Assembly (NCBI RefSeq): GCF_022760855.1
Contig: NZ_JAKTNR010000009.1
Location: forward strand, 22,824 to 86,823
Direction: 5' to 3'
Source of the DNA: Thermus albus
GTDB taxonomy: Bacteria; Deinococcota; Deinococci; Deinococcales; Thermaceae
Length of the DNA stretch: 64,000 nucleotides
This document shows, in pieces, positions 51,967-64,000 of the stretch. The notes beneath the pieces were generated by a model, which saw nothing but the letters and a program-made list of their open reading frames with translations, had not been told where the DNA came from and ran no database searches. Within the stretch, counting starts at the first letter, position 1; each line of letters begins with the position of its first letter. Made by a program: the position numbers and the translations under genes.

Positions 51967-52641
51967 ATGGCGAGGATTCTCTTGGTGGAGGACGATCCCC
52001 AAGTGGGGGAGCTGGTGAAGCGGTTTTTGGAGAAGGAGGGGCTTGGGGTGGACTGGGCCCGCACGGGCCGGGAGGCCTTGCATCAGGTCTGGAATGGGGC
52101 CAAGCCGGACCTGGTGGTCCTGGACCGGGGGCTTCCCGATATGGAGGGCCTCGAGGTCCTCAAGGCCTTGCGGGACCTGGACCCTTTGCTCCCGGTTTTG
52201 CTCCTAACCGGTAAGGCCGACGAGGATAGCCGGGTGGAGGGGCTTCTGGAGGGGGCGGACGACTACCTGGGCAAGCCCTTCTCCCTTAAGGAACTTTTGG
52301 CCCGTATCAAGGCCCTTCTCCGCCGAAGCGGCAAGGAAGGTAGGCGGCATTTTGGCCCCTTGGAGCTGGACCTGGAGGCCAAGAAGGCCTACCTGGAGGG
52401 TCAGCCCTTGAAGCTTTCCGCCACCGAAACCAACCTCCTCTTTGTTCTGGCCCAGACCCCGGGAAGGGTGTACACCCGGGAGGAACTTTTGGAAAGGGTT
52501 TGGGGGCCAGATTTTGAGGGCTCCGAGCGGGTGGTGGACGCCTATATCCGCCTCTTGCGTAAAAAGCTCAAGGACAACCCCCAGGCTCCCCGGTTCATAG
52601 AAACCGTGGTGGGGATGGGGTACCGTTTCCTGGGCGAGTGA
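51967..52641 (+). CDS. OmpR-family response regulator (orphan)
   Basis: 224 aa. Receiver domain with acidic pair Glu8-Asp9-Asp10, phospho-acceptor Asp53 in LVVLDRGLPD, Thr in LLLTGKA, and Lys in YLGKPFSLKEL, then a winged-helix output domain (FGPLELDLEAKKAYLEGQPLKLSATETNLLFVLAQTPGRVYTREELLERVWG ... VDAYIRLLRKKL ... VVGMGYRFLG). No histidine kinase gene is adjacent. AGGAAGG precedes the ATG. Its stop overlaps the next start (TGATG). Confidence 0.95.
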   Translation: MARILLVEDDPQVGELVKRFLEKEGLGVDWARTGREALHQVWNGAKPDLVVLDRGLPDMEGLEVLKALRDLDPLLPVLLLTGKADEDSRVEGLLEGADDYLGKPFSLKELLARIKALLRRSGKEGRRHFGPLELDLEAKKAYLEGQPLKLSATETNLLFVLAQTPGRVYTREELLERVWGPDFEGSERVVDAYIRLLRKKLKDNPQAPRFIETVVGMGYRFLGE

Positions 52642-53039
52642 TGGAGCGGGTGTTTGTCTACGGAACCCTAAAGCGGGGAGGGCGGAACCACCCTTTGGTG
52701 GAAGGGCTTGTGGTTAAGGTCCTTCCTGGGCAGGTGGAGGGGTTTAGCCTATACCACCTGGCCGAGGGGCCCGGCCGTCCCTATCCTTACCCCGGCATGG
52801 TTCCTGGGGAGGGAAGGGTCTATGGGGAGGTGCTCTTCCTGCCCCAAGGAACCCTCCCCCTTTTGGATGCCCTGGAGGAGGAGGGGGTGGAGTACCGGCG
52901 GGTGCAGGTGCTGGTGGAGACGGAGGAGGGCCCCCTCTTGGCCTGGACGTACCTCTACCTGGGGGAGCTGGAGGGGGCCCTCCGGTTACCTGGAGGAGTG
53001 TGGCCGCCTTCTCAGGACGGTGAAGGAGGCCTTTCCTAG
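52641..53039 (+). CDS. Gamma-glutamylcyclotransferase/AIG2-like protein
   Basis: 132 aa. VFVYGTLKRGGRNHPLVEG (4-22) is the family's substrate-binding loop, and LDALEEEGVEYRRVQV carries the catalytic Glu. Members act on gamma-glutamyl amines or are of unknown role. The gene is coupled to the response regulator gene by TGATG. The C-terminal Pro/Gly-rich tail is unusual. Confidence 0.88.
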   Translation: MERVFVYGTLKRGGRNHPLVEGLVVKVLPGQVEGFSLYHLAEGPGRPYPYPGMVPGEGRVYGEVLFLPQGTLPLLDALEEEGVEYRRVQVLVETEEGPLLAWTYLYLGELEGALRLPGGVWPPSQDGEGGLS

Positions 53040-53108
53040 GGCCAGGCGGGGGCTCGCTTGCTCACGGGCTTGCCGCGGTCTCTCACCCTATTGGGTAACC
53101 TCGAGCCA

Positions 53109-53114
53109 TATAGT
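53109..53114 (+). promoter_or_regulatory. -10 box TATAGT before glgA
   Basis: TATAGT ends 6 nt before the glgA ATG (53121), predicting a leaderless transcript separate from glgC. Confidence 0.6.
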
Positions 53115-53120
53115 ACGGCC

Positions 53121-54440
53121 ATGAACGTGCTCATGGTGGCCCCTGAGGCCTACCCCCTGGCAAAGGTGGGCGGGCTTGCGGATGTGGTGGGAGCCTTGCC
53201 CAAGGCCTTGAAGCCCTTGGGGGTGGAGGCCAGCATCCTCCTTCCCTGGCACCGGGGCCTTAGGGCCAAGGGGGTAGGGGAGGTGGCCTATACCTTTGCG
53301 GGCCGGGAGGAAAGGGCCCCTTTGGGAGAGCGGGTGGAGGGAGGGGTGCGGTTTTTCCTCCTGGGCGTGCCCGGTTTTGACCGGGAGAGGGTCTACGGCT
53401 ACCCCGACGATGCCGGGCGTTACCTGCGCTTTGCCTTGGCGGCGAGCCAGGTGGCCCGGGGGTTTGACCTGGTCCACGCCCATGACTGGACGGCCGCGCT
53501 CCTTGCCCTGACCGCCCCGGTGCCCGTCGTCTACACCATCCATAACCTGGCCCACCAAGGCCTTGTGGATCCCGCCCTTTTCTTCCACTGGACGGGGCTT
53601 CCCTGGAGCCTGTTCCACATGGAGGCCCTGGAGTTCTACGGCCGGGTGAACCTGATGAAGGGGGGCATCGTCTTCGCCCGGGCGGTGACCACGGTGAGCC
53701 CCTCCTATGCGGAGGAGATCCAGACCCCGGAGTTCGGCATGGGGCTGGACGGGGTGCTGAGGCGGCACAGGGAAAAGCTCTTTGGCATCCTGAATGGCTT
53801 GGACCTGGAGGTCTTTGACCCCGCCCGCGACCCCCACCTTCCCGCTCCCTACTCCCGGGAGGATCCAAGGGGCAAGGCCCGGGCACGGGAGGCCCTTGGG
53901 GAGCGCACGGGGCTCCGGGGGCCTCTCCTCGCCTACGTGGGCCGGCTGGATGGGCAGAAGGGGTTGGACCTCATCCTAAGGGCCATTCCCCATCTGAAGG
54001 AGCTGGGTTTTCGCCTCCTGGTCCAAGGGGTGGGGGAGGAGGGTCTTTCCCAAGCCCTTAGGCGGGCGGAGGAGGAGCATGCGGGCTTTGTGCGGTTTGT
54101 GGAGGCCTATGACGAGGCCCTGGCCCGCCTGGCCTATGCGGGGGCCGATGCCCTTTTGGTTCCGAGCCGGTTTGAGCCCTGCGGCCTGGTGCAGATGATC
54201 GCCCAGCGCTACGGCACCCCTCCCGTGGCCCGGGCGGTGGGGGGGCTAAAGGACACCGTGGAGGATGGCCGCACGGGGGTGCTCTTTGAAACCTACCACC
54301 CGGAGGGCCTGCTCTACGGGGTCCTGCGCCTCTTCCGCCTGGGGCCCGAGGCCCTGGGTCTAAGGGGCATGGAAAAGGACTTCTCCTGGGCCAAAAGCGC
54401 TGAGGCCTACCACCGGGTTTACCGTTTGGCCTTAGGCTAA
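53121..54440 (+). CDS. glgA: Glycogen synthase
   Basis: 439 aa, GT5 family; adds ADP-glucose to glycogen. MNVLMVAPEAYPLAKVGGLADVVGALPKAL holds the KxGGL ADP-glucose site; VHAHDWTAALL, GILNGLDLEVFDP and the C-terminal GRLDGQKGLDLI and SRFEPCGLVQMIAQRYGTPPVARAVGGLKDTV (EPCG catalytic/phosphate region) are intact. Slightly shorter than the usual 470-480 aa. Start by the -10 box and by the family's N-terminus. A TPR protein gene follows after 5 bp. Confidence 0.97.
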   Translation: MNVLMVAPEAYPLAKVGGLADVVGALPKALKPLGVEASILLPWHRGLRAKGVGEVAYTFAGREERAPLGERVEGGVRFFLLGVPGFDRERVYGYPDDAGRYLRFALAASQVARGFDLVHAHDWTAALLALTAPVPVVYTIHNLAHQGLVDPALFFHWTGLPWSLFHMEALEFYGRVNLMKGGIVFARAVTTVSPSYAEEIQTPEFGMGLDGVLRRHREKLFGILNGLDLEVFDPARDPHLPAPYSREDPRGKARAREALGERTGLRGPLLAYVGRLDGQKGLDLILRAIPHLKELGFRLLVQGVGEEGLSQALRRAEEEHAGFVRFVEAYDEALARLAYAGADALLVPSRFEPCGLVQMIAQRYGTPPVARAVGGLKDTVEDGRTGVLFETYHPEGLLYGVLRLFRLGPEALGLRGMEKDFSWAKSAEAYHRVYRLALG

Positions 54441-54445
54441 AGGGG

Positions 54446-57005
<2,560 letters not shown>

Positions 57006-57012
57006 GCCCCCC

Positions 57013-57018
57013 ATTCTA
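57013..57018 (-). promoter_or_regulatory. -10 box TAGAAT of ispH fused to the upstream stop codon
   Basis: On minus, TAG (57016-57018) ends the preceding gene and is also the first half of TAGAAT, 7 nt before the ispH ATG. Confidence 0.55.
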
Positions 57019-57612
57019 GGCCTCCTTCTCCTCTTCCTTTGTGGTTTGGGCTAAGGCCTTTTGGGCCATTTCCCGGGCGAAGGCGGTCCTGGCCCTTTCC
57101 AGGGCCTTCCTGGCGGTTTCCCGCCCTTTGCCCCCTGGGCGGAATCCCTCCTGGGCCAGGGCCAGGAGGGCCAAGGCGGTGGCGGGGAAGGGAAGGTTTT
57201 CCCTTTCCAGAAGCCCCAGGCCCCTCCCATAGTGGTGGAGGGCTTCCCGGTAGGCCCCCCTTAGGAGGACCTGGCTCCCTTCCTGGAAGGCTCGGGCGGC
57301 CCTTAGAAGGCCATCCCCTTCCACCAGGGGTTCGCCCTCCTGGGCGGAGAGGTGGGCGGCCTCGAGGAGCCTCTCCAAGGCCAAGCCCCGCTCCGCTTCC
57401 GGCAGAAGGGGGGAGTAATGGGCTTGGAACAGGGGGGCAAACCAGGAAAGCCGGAGGGGTTTTGCCAGACGGAAGGTCTCCCCGTGGGCCTCCACCCCTT
57501 CGCCCAGGGCCCTGAGCAGGGGAACCAGCCTGGGAAAGCGGGCCCGCACCTCTTCCCGCCTGGCCTCCCCCTTCAAGGCCAGAAAGAAGAGAAACGCTCC
57601 TACTCTTTCCAC
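57016..57612 (-). CDS. Helical protein of unknown function (TPR-like)
   Basis: 198 aa, almost all helical. The N-terminal 40 residues ([23 protein letters not shown]) may form a small winged-helix-like unit; residues 75-185 contain repeated helix pairs ([46 protein letters not shown]) like TPRs. No family is recognised. Overlaps the small gene upstream by 13 bp, so the two are translated together. Confidence 0.65.
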   Translation of the reverse strand: MERVGAFLFFLALKGEARREEVRARFPRLVPLLRALGEGVEAHGETFRLAKPLRLSWFAPLFQAHYSPLLPEAERGLALERLLEAAHLSAQEGEPLVEGDGLLRAARAFQEGSQVLLRGAYREALHHYGRGLGLLERENLPFPATALALLALAQEGFRPGGKGRETARKALERARTAFAREMAQKALAQTTKEEEKEA

Positions 57613-57791
57613 GCCTCTACTTCCTTGTAGTGGACCAAGGCGGCGAATAGGGGAGAGGGTCCATCGGCTACGGAAAACTTGACCTCCACCAAGACCACGT
57701 CCTCCGGAAGGTCTTCAATAAAGCGGTTGAGCCTTTCCTGGAGGATGTCGGGGTCGTTGGCGGTGATGACCTTAAAGCGCACGCCCTGCAT
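57600..57791 (-). CDS. Small protein of unknown function
   Basis: 63 aa: MQGVRFKVITANDPDILQERLNRFIEDLPEDVV is a strand followed by an amphipathic helix, then VLVEVKFSVADG and a FAALVHYKEVE strand; a ferredoxin-like alpha/beta sandwich is plausible. I do not recognise the family. The start lies 6 nt after CATAAT (57798-57803), which overlaps the stop codon of the prenyl synthase gene, so this gene can be transcribed alone or by read-through. Confidence 0.68.
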   Translation of the reverse strand: MQGVRFKVITANDPDILQERLNRFIEDLPEDVVLVEVKFSVADGPSPLFAALVHYKEVEAWKE

Positions 57792-57797
57792 GGCCCT

Positions 57798-57803
57798 ATT
57801 ATG
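57798..57803 (-). promoter_or_regulatory. -10 box CATAAT overlapping the prenyl synthase stop codon
   Basis: On minus, the TAA stop (57799-57801) lies inside CATAAT; the next ATG is 6 nt downstream. Confidence 0.45.
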
Positions 57804-58791
57804 CCCTGCGTTCCACCAAGGCGGTGAGGAGGGCTTGCAGGTGGGAGGCGGCATCCCGTCCGGGAAGTTGCTCCAGGTGGGGGATAAGGGCGCCCAGGCC
57901 CTTGTGCGCTAGCCTCTTGGCCTCCTCCTTGGCCCAGGCCACCGCCCCCGAGGCCAAAAGCCGTTCCCAAAGCCACCGCACCTCGGCCTCGGGCTTGGCC
58001 TCCCGGGGGAGGCGCAAGAGGGCCTCGGCCCGGGTGCGTTCCTCAGGAGGCGCTTCCTGGAGGTAGCGGATCAGGATCAAGGTGCGCTTGCCCTCGTAGA
58101 GGTCCCCGGCCAGTTCCTTGCCGTAGGCCTCGTCCCCCTCCAGGTTGAGGACATCGTCCATGATCTGGAAGGCCACCCCCAGCTTAAGCCCCGCTTCCTG
58201 GTAGAGGGTTGGGGGGGTGTGTCCGGAGAGGAGGGCCCCCAGCCGTAACGGGGCCACCGCGGTGTAGTAGGCGGCCTTGTGGGCCACCATGCGAAAGTAG
58301 TCCTCAGGGGTTAGGTCCAGGCGGCCGGAAAGGGTCCAGAGGAGGTCCAGGTGTTGGCCGTAGGCGGTGCGGCGCACCACCTGGTGGAACTCGGCCAGAA
58401 CCAGGGGGGGCAGAATGCCGGCCTCGAGGCCCTTCACCAGAAGCCCCCACATCTCCCCGTGCAGGGCATCCCCCGCGTTCAAGGCCAGGGGCATGGGGTA
58501 GAGGCGGTGCAGGGCAGGTCTGCCCCGGCGTTCCTCGGAGCCGTCCTCTATGTCGTCGTGGATAAGCACCCAGTTCTGGAAAAGTTCCAAAGCAGCCCCA
58601 GCCCAAAGGCTGGCCTCGAGGGAAGCCCCGTGGGCCAGCCCCGCATAGACCACCAAGAGTCCCCGGAGCCTCTTGCCTCCCCGGGATGGGTACTCCTGAA
58701 GAAGAGCCTGGTAACCGGGATCGGAATGGGCCAGGTGGCCTAGGAGCCTTTTCTGAAGGGCATCCTTCACTTCCTGGGGGGAGGGCACCAT
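57799..58791 (-). CDS. Polyprenyl (geranylgeranyl/farnesyl) diphosphate synthase
   Basis: 330 aa trans-prenyltransferase. First Asp-rich motif LIHDDIEDGSEERRGRPALH (DD at 79-80), with the substrate Arg pair; second motif AFQIMDDVLNLEGD; the basic GGKRLRGLL near 38-46 binds the allylic or homoallylic pyrophosphate. Residues before the first DD (FQNWVLIHDD) are bulky aromatic/aliphatic, which should limit chain length to C15-C25. Uses the IPP/DMAPP made by IspH, encoded nearby. The start is set by TAAAGT 7 nt upstream. Confidence 0.93.
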   Translation of the reverse strand: MVPSPQEVKDALQKRLLGHLAHSDPGYQALLQEYPSRGGKRLRGLLVVYAGLAHGASLEASLWAGAALELFQNWVLIHDDIEDGSEERRGRPALHRLYPMPLALNAGDALHGEMWGLLVKGLEAGILPPLVLAEFHQVVRRTAYGQHLDLLWTLSGRLDLTPEDYFRMVAHKAAYYTAVAPLRLGALLSGHTPPTLYQEAGLKLGVAFQIMDDVLNLEGDEAYGKELAGDLYEGKRTLILIRYLQEAPPEERTRAEALLRLPREAKPEAEVRWLWERLLASGAVAWAKEEAKRLAHKGLGALIPHLEQLPGRDAASHLQALLTALVERRA

Positions 58792-58795
58792 GCTA

Positions 58796-58804
58796 TACAC
58801 TTTA
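58796..58804. promoter_or_regulatory. Overlapping divergent -10 boxes
   Basis: Nine bases TACACTTTA contain plus-strand TACACT (58796-58801), 7 nt before the EamA ATG, and minus-strand TAAAGT (58799-58804), 7 nt before the prenyl synthase ATG. The start codons are only 17 bp apart. Confidence 0.6.
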
Positions 58805-58808
58805 GGCC

Positions 58809-59639
58809 ATGCGCGGCTACGCCCTGGGCCTTTTTGCCCTCAACCTCCTCACCCTCCTTTGGGGCACCACCTTTGTGGTGGTGAAGGGGGCGGTGGGGGA
58901 GATGGCCCCAAGCCTTTTGGTCTTTCTCCGTTTTCTTCTGGCGAGCCTCTTCTTCCTGCCCTGGGCTTGGCGCTTGCCCAAAGGGGTATGGGGGCCAGGG
59001 ATGGAGCTGGCCTTTTGGCTCCTTCTGGGCTATGCTTCCCAGGCGGTCGGCCTCCTGTATACCTCGGCGAGCCGAAGCGCCTTCATCACCGCCCTCAATG
59101 TGGTACTGGTGCCTTTGATCCTGGGACTGGTGGGCCGCAGGCTGGGAGGGGTCTGGGTGGCCGCCCTTTTAGCCTTTTTGGGGGTAGGTTTCCTTTCCTA
59201 CGATCCCCGGCAGCCTCCTCTGAACGTGGGGGACCTTTGGACCCTTCTCACCGCCCTCACCTATGCCCTTTACATCGTGCGCCTCGAGGTGCACGCCAAA
59301 GCCTTTCCCTCCTTGCCCCTCACCGCGGTGCAGGTCTTCGGCACGGCCTTCCTGGCCCTGCCCTGGGCCCTTTGGGAAGGGGTGCGGTGGGAAGGGGTAC
59401 CCTGGGGGGCGGTCTTCTACCTGGGGATGGTGGCCACGGCCCTCACCACCTGGCTGCAAACCTGGGGACAGAAGTACGTGCCCGCCCCCCAGGCGGCCAT
59501 CCTCTACACCCTGGAACCCGTCTGGGCTACCCTTTTTGCCTTTATCCTCCTGGGTGAGCGGTTAGGGCTGTTAGGAGTTATGGGGGCGCTTTTGGTAATC
59601 CTTGCCACCTTGCAGGCTATCCGCCGATCCCCAGCATGA
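58809..59639 (+). CDS. EamA/DMT family transporter
   Basis: 276 aa, ten predicted helices in two EamA repeats (about 5-140 and 145-272). NLLTLLWGTTFVVVKGAV and LEPVWATLFAFILLGERLGLLGVMGALLVI are the repeat signatures. Members export amino acids, nucleobases or metabolites; substrate unknown. Overlaps convergent moaA by 23 bp. Confidence 0.92.
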   Translation: MRGYALGLFALNLLTLLWGTTFVVVKGAVGEMAPSLLVFLRFLLASLFFLPWAWRLPKGVWGPGMELAFWLLLGYASQAVGLLYTSASRSAFITALNVVLVPLILGLVGRRLGGVWVAALLAFLGVGFLSYDPRQPPLNVGDLWTLLTALTYALYIVRLEVHAKAFPSLPLTAVQVFGTAFLALPWALWEGVRWEGVPWGAVFYLGMVATALTTWLQTWGQKYVPAPQAAILYTLEPVWATLFAFILLGERLGLLGVMGALLVILATLQAIRRSPA

Positions 59640-60594
59640 CCCGCTTCCTCAGGGTGGGGAGGGTGTTGCCAAAGGCGGGCTTGCGGTTGGTGGCCATCAA
59701 GATGGCGTCCACCAAGGCCTCCACCGGCTCCTCGGCGGCGAAGGCCCAGGAGATATCCATCTCCAAATCGGTAAGGAGGCAGGGCCGCAGCTTTTTGTCG
59801 GAGGTGAGGCGAAGCCGGGAGCAGTTGGAGCAAAAGGGCTCGGTGACGGGGTTGATGAAGCCCAAGGTACCCTGGGCCCCCGGGATCCGGTAGACCCGGG
59901 CTGGGGAGGTGGGGTCGTGGGGGACGGGTTCCAGGGGACCAAAGACTTCTTCTATCCGTGCCCGGATCTCCTTCCCCGAGACGAATCGGCGGCGGTACTC
60001 CTCGGGGTCGGAGTTGTCCAGGTGCATGTACTCTATGTAGCGCATGTGCAGGGGGCGGTCCAGGGAGAGCCGGGCCAAAGGCACCACCTCTTCCTCGTTC
60101 ATTCCCCGGATGACCACGGCGTTCAGCTTCACCGGGTGAAGCCCAAGTTCTAGGGCGGTCTCTATGGCCTGCAACACCCGCTCCACCTTTCCTCCCCGGG
60201 TGATGCGGGTAAAGACCTCAGGGGTAATGGCATCCAAGGAGATGTTCACCCGGTTTAGGCCTGCTGCCACCAACTCCTTGCCCCGCTTGGCAAAGAGGAG
60301 GCCGTTGGTGGTGATGGCCACATCCTCAATGCCCTCCTTGCTCCGGGCTCGTTCAATCATCTGGGGAAGCTCCTTGCGCACCAAGGGCTCTCCCCCCGTG
60401 AAACGCACGGCGGACAGGCCCAGAAGGGAGGCGGCCTCGAGGAAATGGTCCACCTCCTCAACCGTGAGGGTCCCCGGAGGTTCGGCCATCTCGAGGCCCA
60501 AAGGATGGCAGTAAAGGCAGTGCAGGTTGCACCGGGGGGTAACGGAGATACGAAGGTCTTTGATAACACGCCCGTAGTTGTCCAGTAGCTTCAT
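59617..60594 (-). CDS. moaA: MoaA, GTP 3',8-cyclase
   Basis: 325 aa radical-SAM enzyme that starts molybdenum cofactor synthesis. N-terminal CNLHCLYC holds the SAM cluster; FTGGEPLVRKEL and ITTNGLLF are SAM-binding; the C-terminal FCSNCSRLRLTSDKKLRPCL holds the second cluster; the tail ends GIGG, close to the conserved GG that enters the active site. Start at MKLLDNYGR; longer in-frame extension would enter the tRNA-Gly gene. No moaC or other moa genes are adjacent. Confidence 0.96.
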   Translation of the reverse strand: MKLLDNYGRVIKDLRISVTPRCNLHCLYCHPLGLEMAEPPGTLTVEEVDHFLEAASLLGLSAVRFTGGEPLVRKELPQMIERARSKEGIEDVAITTNGLLFAKRGKELVAAGLNRVNISLDAITPEVFTRITRGGKVERVLQAIETALELGLHPVKLNAVVIRGMNEEEVVPLARLSLDRPLHMRYIEYMHLDNSDPEEYRRRFVSGKEIRARIEEVFGPLEPVPHDPTSPARVYRIPGAQGTLGFINPVTEPFCSNCSRLRLTSDKKLRPCLLTDLEMDISWAFAAEEPVEALVDAILMATNRKPAFGNTLPTLRKRVMLGIGG

Positions 60595-60614
60595 GCCCTT
60601 TCCCCCTTTGGGCC

Positions 60615-60643
60615 ACCATACTACGCCCCGGGCCAGAGGGCAA
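60615..60643 (-). promoter_or_regulatory. moaA promoter
   Basis: On minus, TTGCCC (60638-60643), 17-bp spacer, TATGGT (60615-60620). It lies just after the tRNA-Gly terminator and 20 nt before the ATG, which is preceded by AAAGGG. Confidence 0.55.
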
Positions 60644-60647
60644 GGGA

Positions 60648-60682
60648 TAAAAAAACAAACCCCCAGGCATAAGCCTGGGGTT
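60648..60682 (-). terminator. Terminator of the 23S-5S-tRNA-Gly operon
   Basis: On minus, CCCCAGGC (60673-60680) pairs with GCCTGGGG (60661-60668) over a 4-nt loop, then GTTTGTTTTTTT. Strong intrinsic terminator 6 nt after the tRNA CCA. Confidence 0.9.
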
Positions 60683-60687
60683 TCTGT

Positions 60688-60763
<76 letters not shown>

Positions 60764-60771
60764 GTAGCAAA

Positions 60772-60895
60772 AATCCCCCGCACCGACCTACTCTCCCAGG
60801 ACCCTGCGGTCCCAGTACCATCGGCGCTGGCGCGTTTCACTTCCGTGTTCGGAATGGGAACGGGTGGTTCCACGCCGCTATGGGCACGGGGGATT
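60772..60895 (-). rRNA. 5S ribosomal RNA
   Basis: About 122 nt, bounded by AATCCCCCG at the 5' end and CGGGGGATT at the 3' end (terminal helix). Internal CCGAACACGGAAGTGAAAC (loop B/helix III) is the universal bacterial 5S core and the sequence is near-identical to published Thermus 5S as I remember it. Confidence 0.97.
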
Positions 60896-60932
60896 CTCCT
60901 GTTTTGCCTTTCAAAATCCCACGCCACCTACG

Positions 60933-60960
60933 GGCGGCAGGGGATCCAGGCTGGGGTGGA
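60933..60960 (-). other. 3' strand of the pre-23S processing stem
   Basis: In the 23S-5S spacer, CTGGGGTGGA (60951-60960), GGGGATC (60940-60946) and GGCGG (60933-60937) are complementary to TCCACCCCAG (63915-63924), GATCCCC (63932-63938) and CCGCC (63941-63945) upstream of the 23S gene. This would bring the 23S ends together for RNase III-type processing. Confidence 0.65.
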
Positions 60961-60974
60961 CATCAGGGCAAAAA

Positions 60975-63876
<2,902 letters not shown>

Positions 63877-63966
63877 TACAAGGCCGCTCAACACGACCTC
63901 CGCTTACCTATTCCTCCACCCCAGCTTTCAAGATCCCCCGCCGCCCCAGCAGGCAGCGCAAAGAAA

Positions 63967-63995
63967 AAACTACCAGACCAAAACAAAACTGTCAA
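63967..63995 (-). promoter_or_regulatory. 23S rRNA operon promoter
   Basis: On minus, TTGACA (63990-63995), 17-bp spacer, TAGTTT (63967-63972). The -35 is perfect. About 90 nt of leader follow, containing the 5' strand of the processing stem. Confidence 0.85.
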
Positions 63996-64000
63996 GGGGG

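Noticed and set aside
51253..52641. A ribosomal peptide (thiazole/oxazole) biosynthesis cluster around the SagB-type gene
   Set aside because: No precursor peptide, cyclodehydratase (SagC/D) or export gene is present nearby.

Overview
The window is a piece of chromosome from a Thermus species. Evidence: about 68% GC with G/C at almost every third codon position; a 340-residue RecA of Thermus type; RpoB of 1119 and RpoC of 1523 residues with the large Thermus/Deinococcus insertion; a 23S-5S-tRNA-Gly transcription unit with no 16S; and many genes whose start codon lies only 6-9 nt after a TANNNT -10 box, as in leaderless Deinococcus-Thermus messages. I saw no insertion sequence, prophage or CRISPR array. 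Coding density is very high, and no gap between genes exceeds about 220 bp.

Layout. 1-9.4 kb (mostly minus): sufC-sufB behind a perfect palindromic operator, a large ATPase/TPR protein, isocitrate lyase, a CoA-disulfide-reductase-like flavoprotein, a MacB/LolD-type ABC pair and a NIPSNAP-like protein. 9.4-14.3 kb (plus): alaS, a membrane protein, ruvX and mltG. 14.3-19.8 kb: an orphan MalF-type permease with an exported protein, a Uma2 protein divergent from a P-loop protein, an enolase-superfamily enzyme, a HAD phosphatase and an MFS transporter. 19.8-27.4 kb (plus): ygfZ, cinA-thpR-recA-rny, mreB, fabZ and an S4-domain protein, covering DNA repair, RNA decay, cell shape and lipid synthesis. 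27.4-35.6 kb: rpoB-rpoC behind a strong promoter and a structured leader, closed by a strong terminator. 35.6-40 kb: a class II aldolase, a small protein, a hydrolase-fold protein without its nucleophile, then a TPP riboswitch driving thiB-thiP. 40-50 kb (mostly minus): mutM, a thioesterase, pterin dehydratase, initiator tRNA, an FAD oxidase, an aldo/keto reductase, a CDGSH protein, a penicillin-acylase-family protein (plus), a CBS-GGDEF protein and a LonC-like protease. 50-60.6 kb: glgC and glgA (glycogen) with a SagB-type flavoprotein, an OmpR-type regulator and a gamma-glutamylcyclotransferase-like protein between them; a TPR protein; dus and ispH; a prenyl synthase; an EamA transporter; moaA. 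60.6-64 kb (minus): tRNA-Gly, 5S and 23S rRNA with their promoter.

The strongest signals beyond gene content are: the palindromic octamer CCTCGAGG, counted by eye at about 49 copies where 2-3 are expected; a TPP riboswitch whose downstream sequence forms two mutually exclusive structures, one hiding the thiB ribosome binding site; a structured rpoB leader; a 12-bp perfect inverted repeat at the sufC transcription start; -10 boxes fused with the upstream stop codon or overlapping each other at leaderless genes; and an alpha/beta hydrolase with Gly in place of the catalytic Ser. All family assignments come from motif recognition, without database searches.
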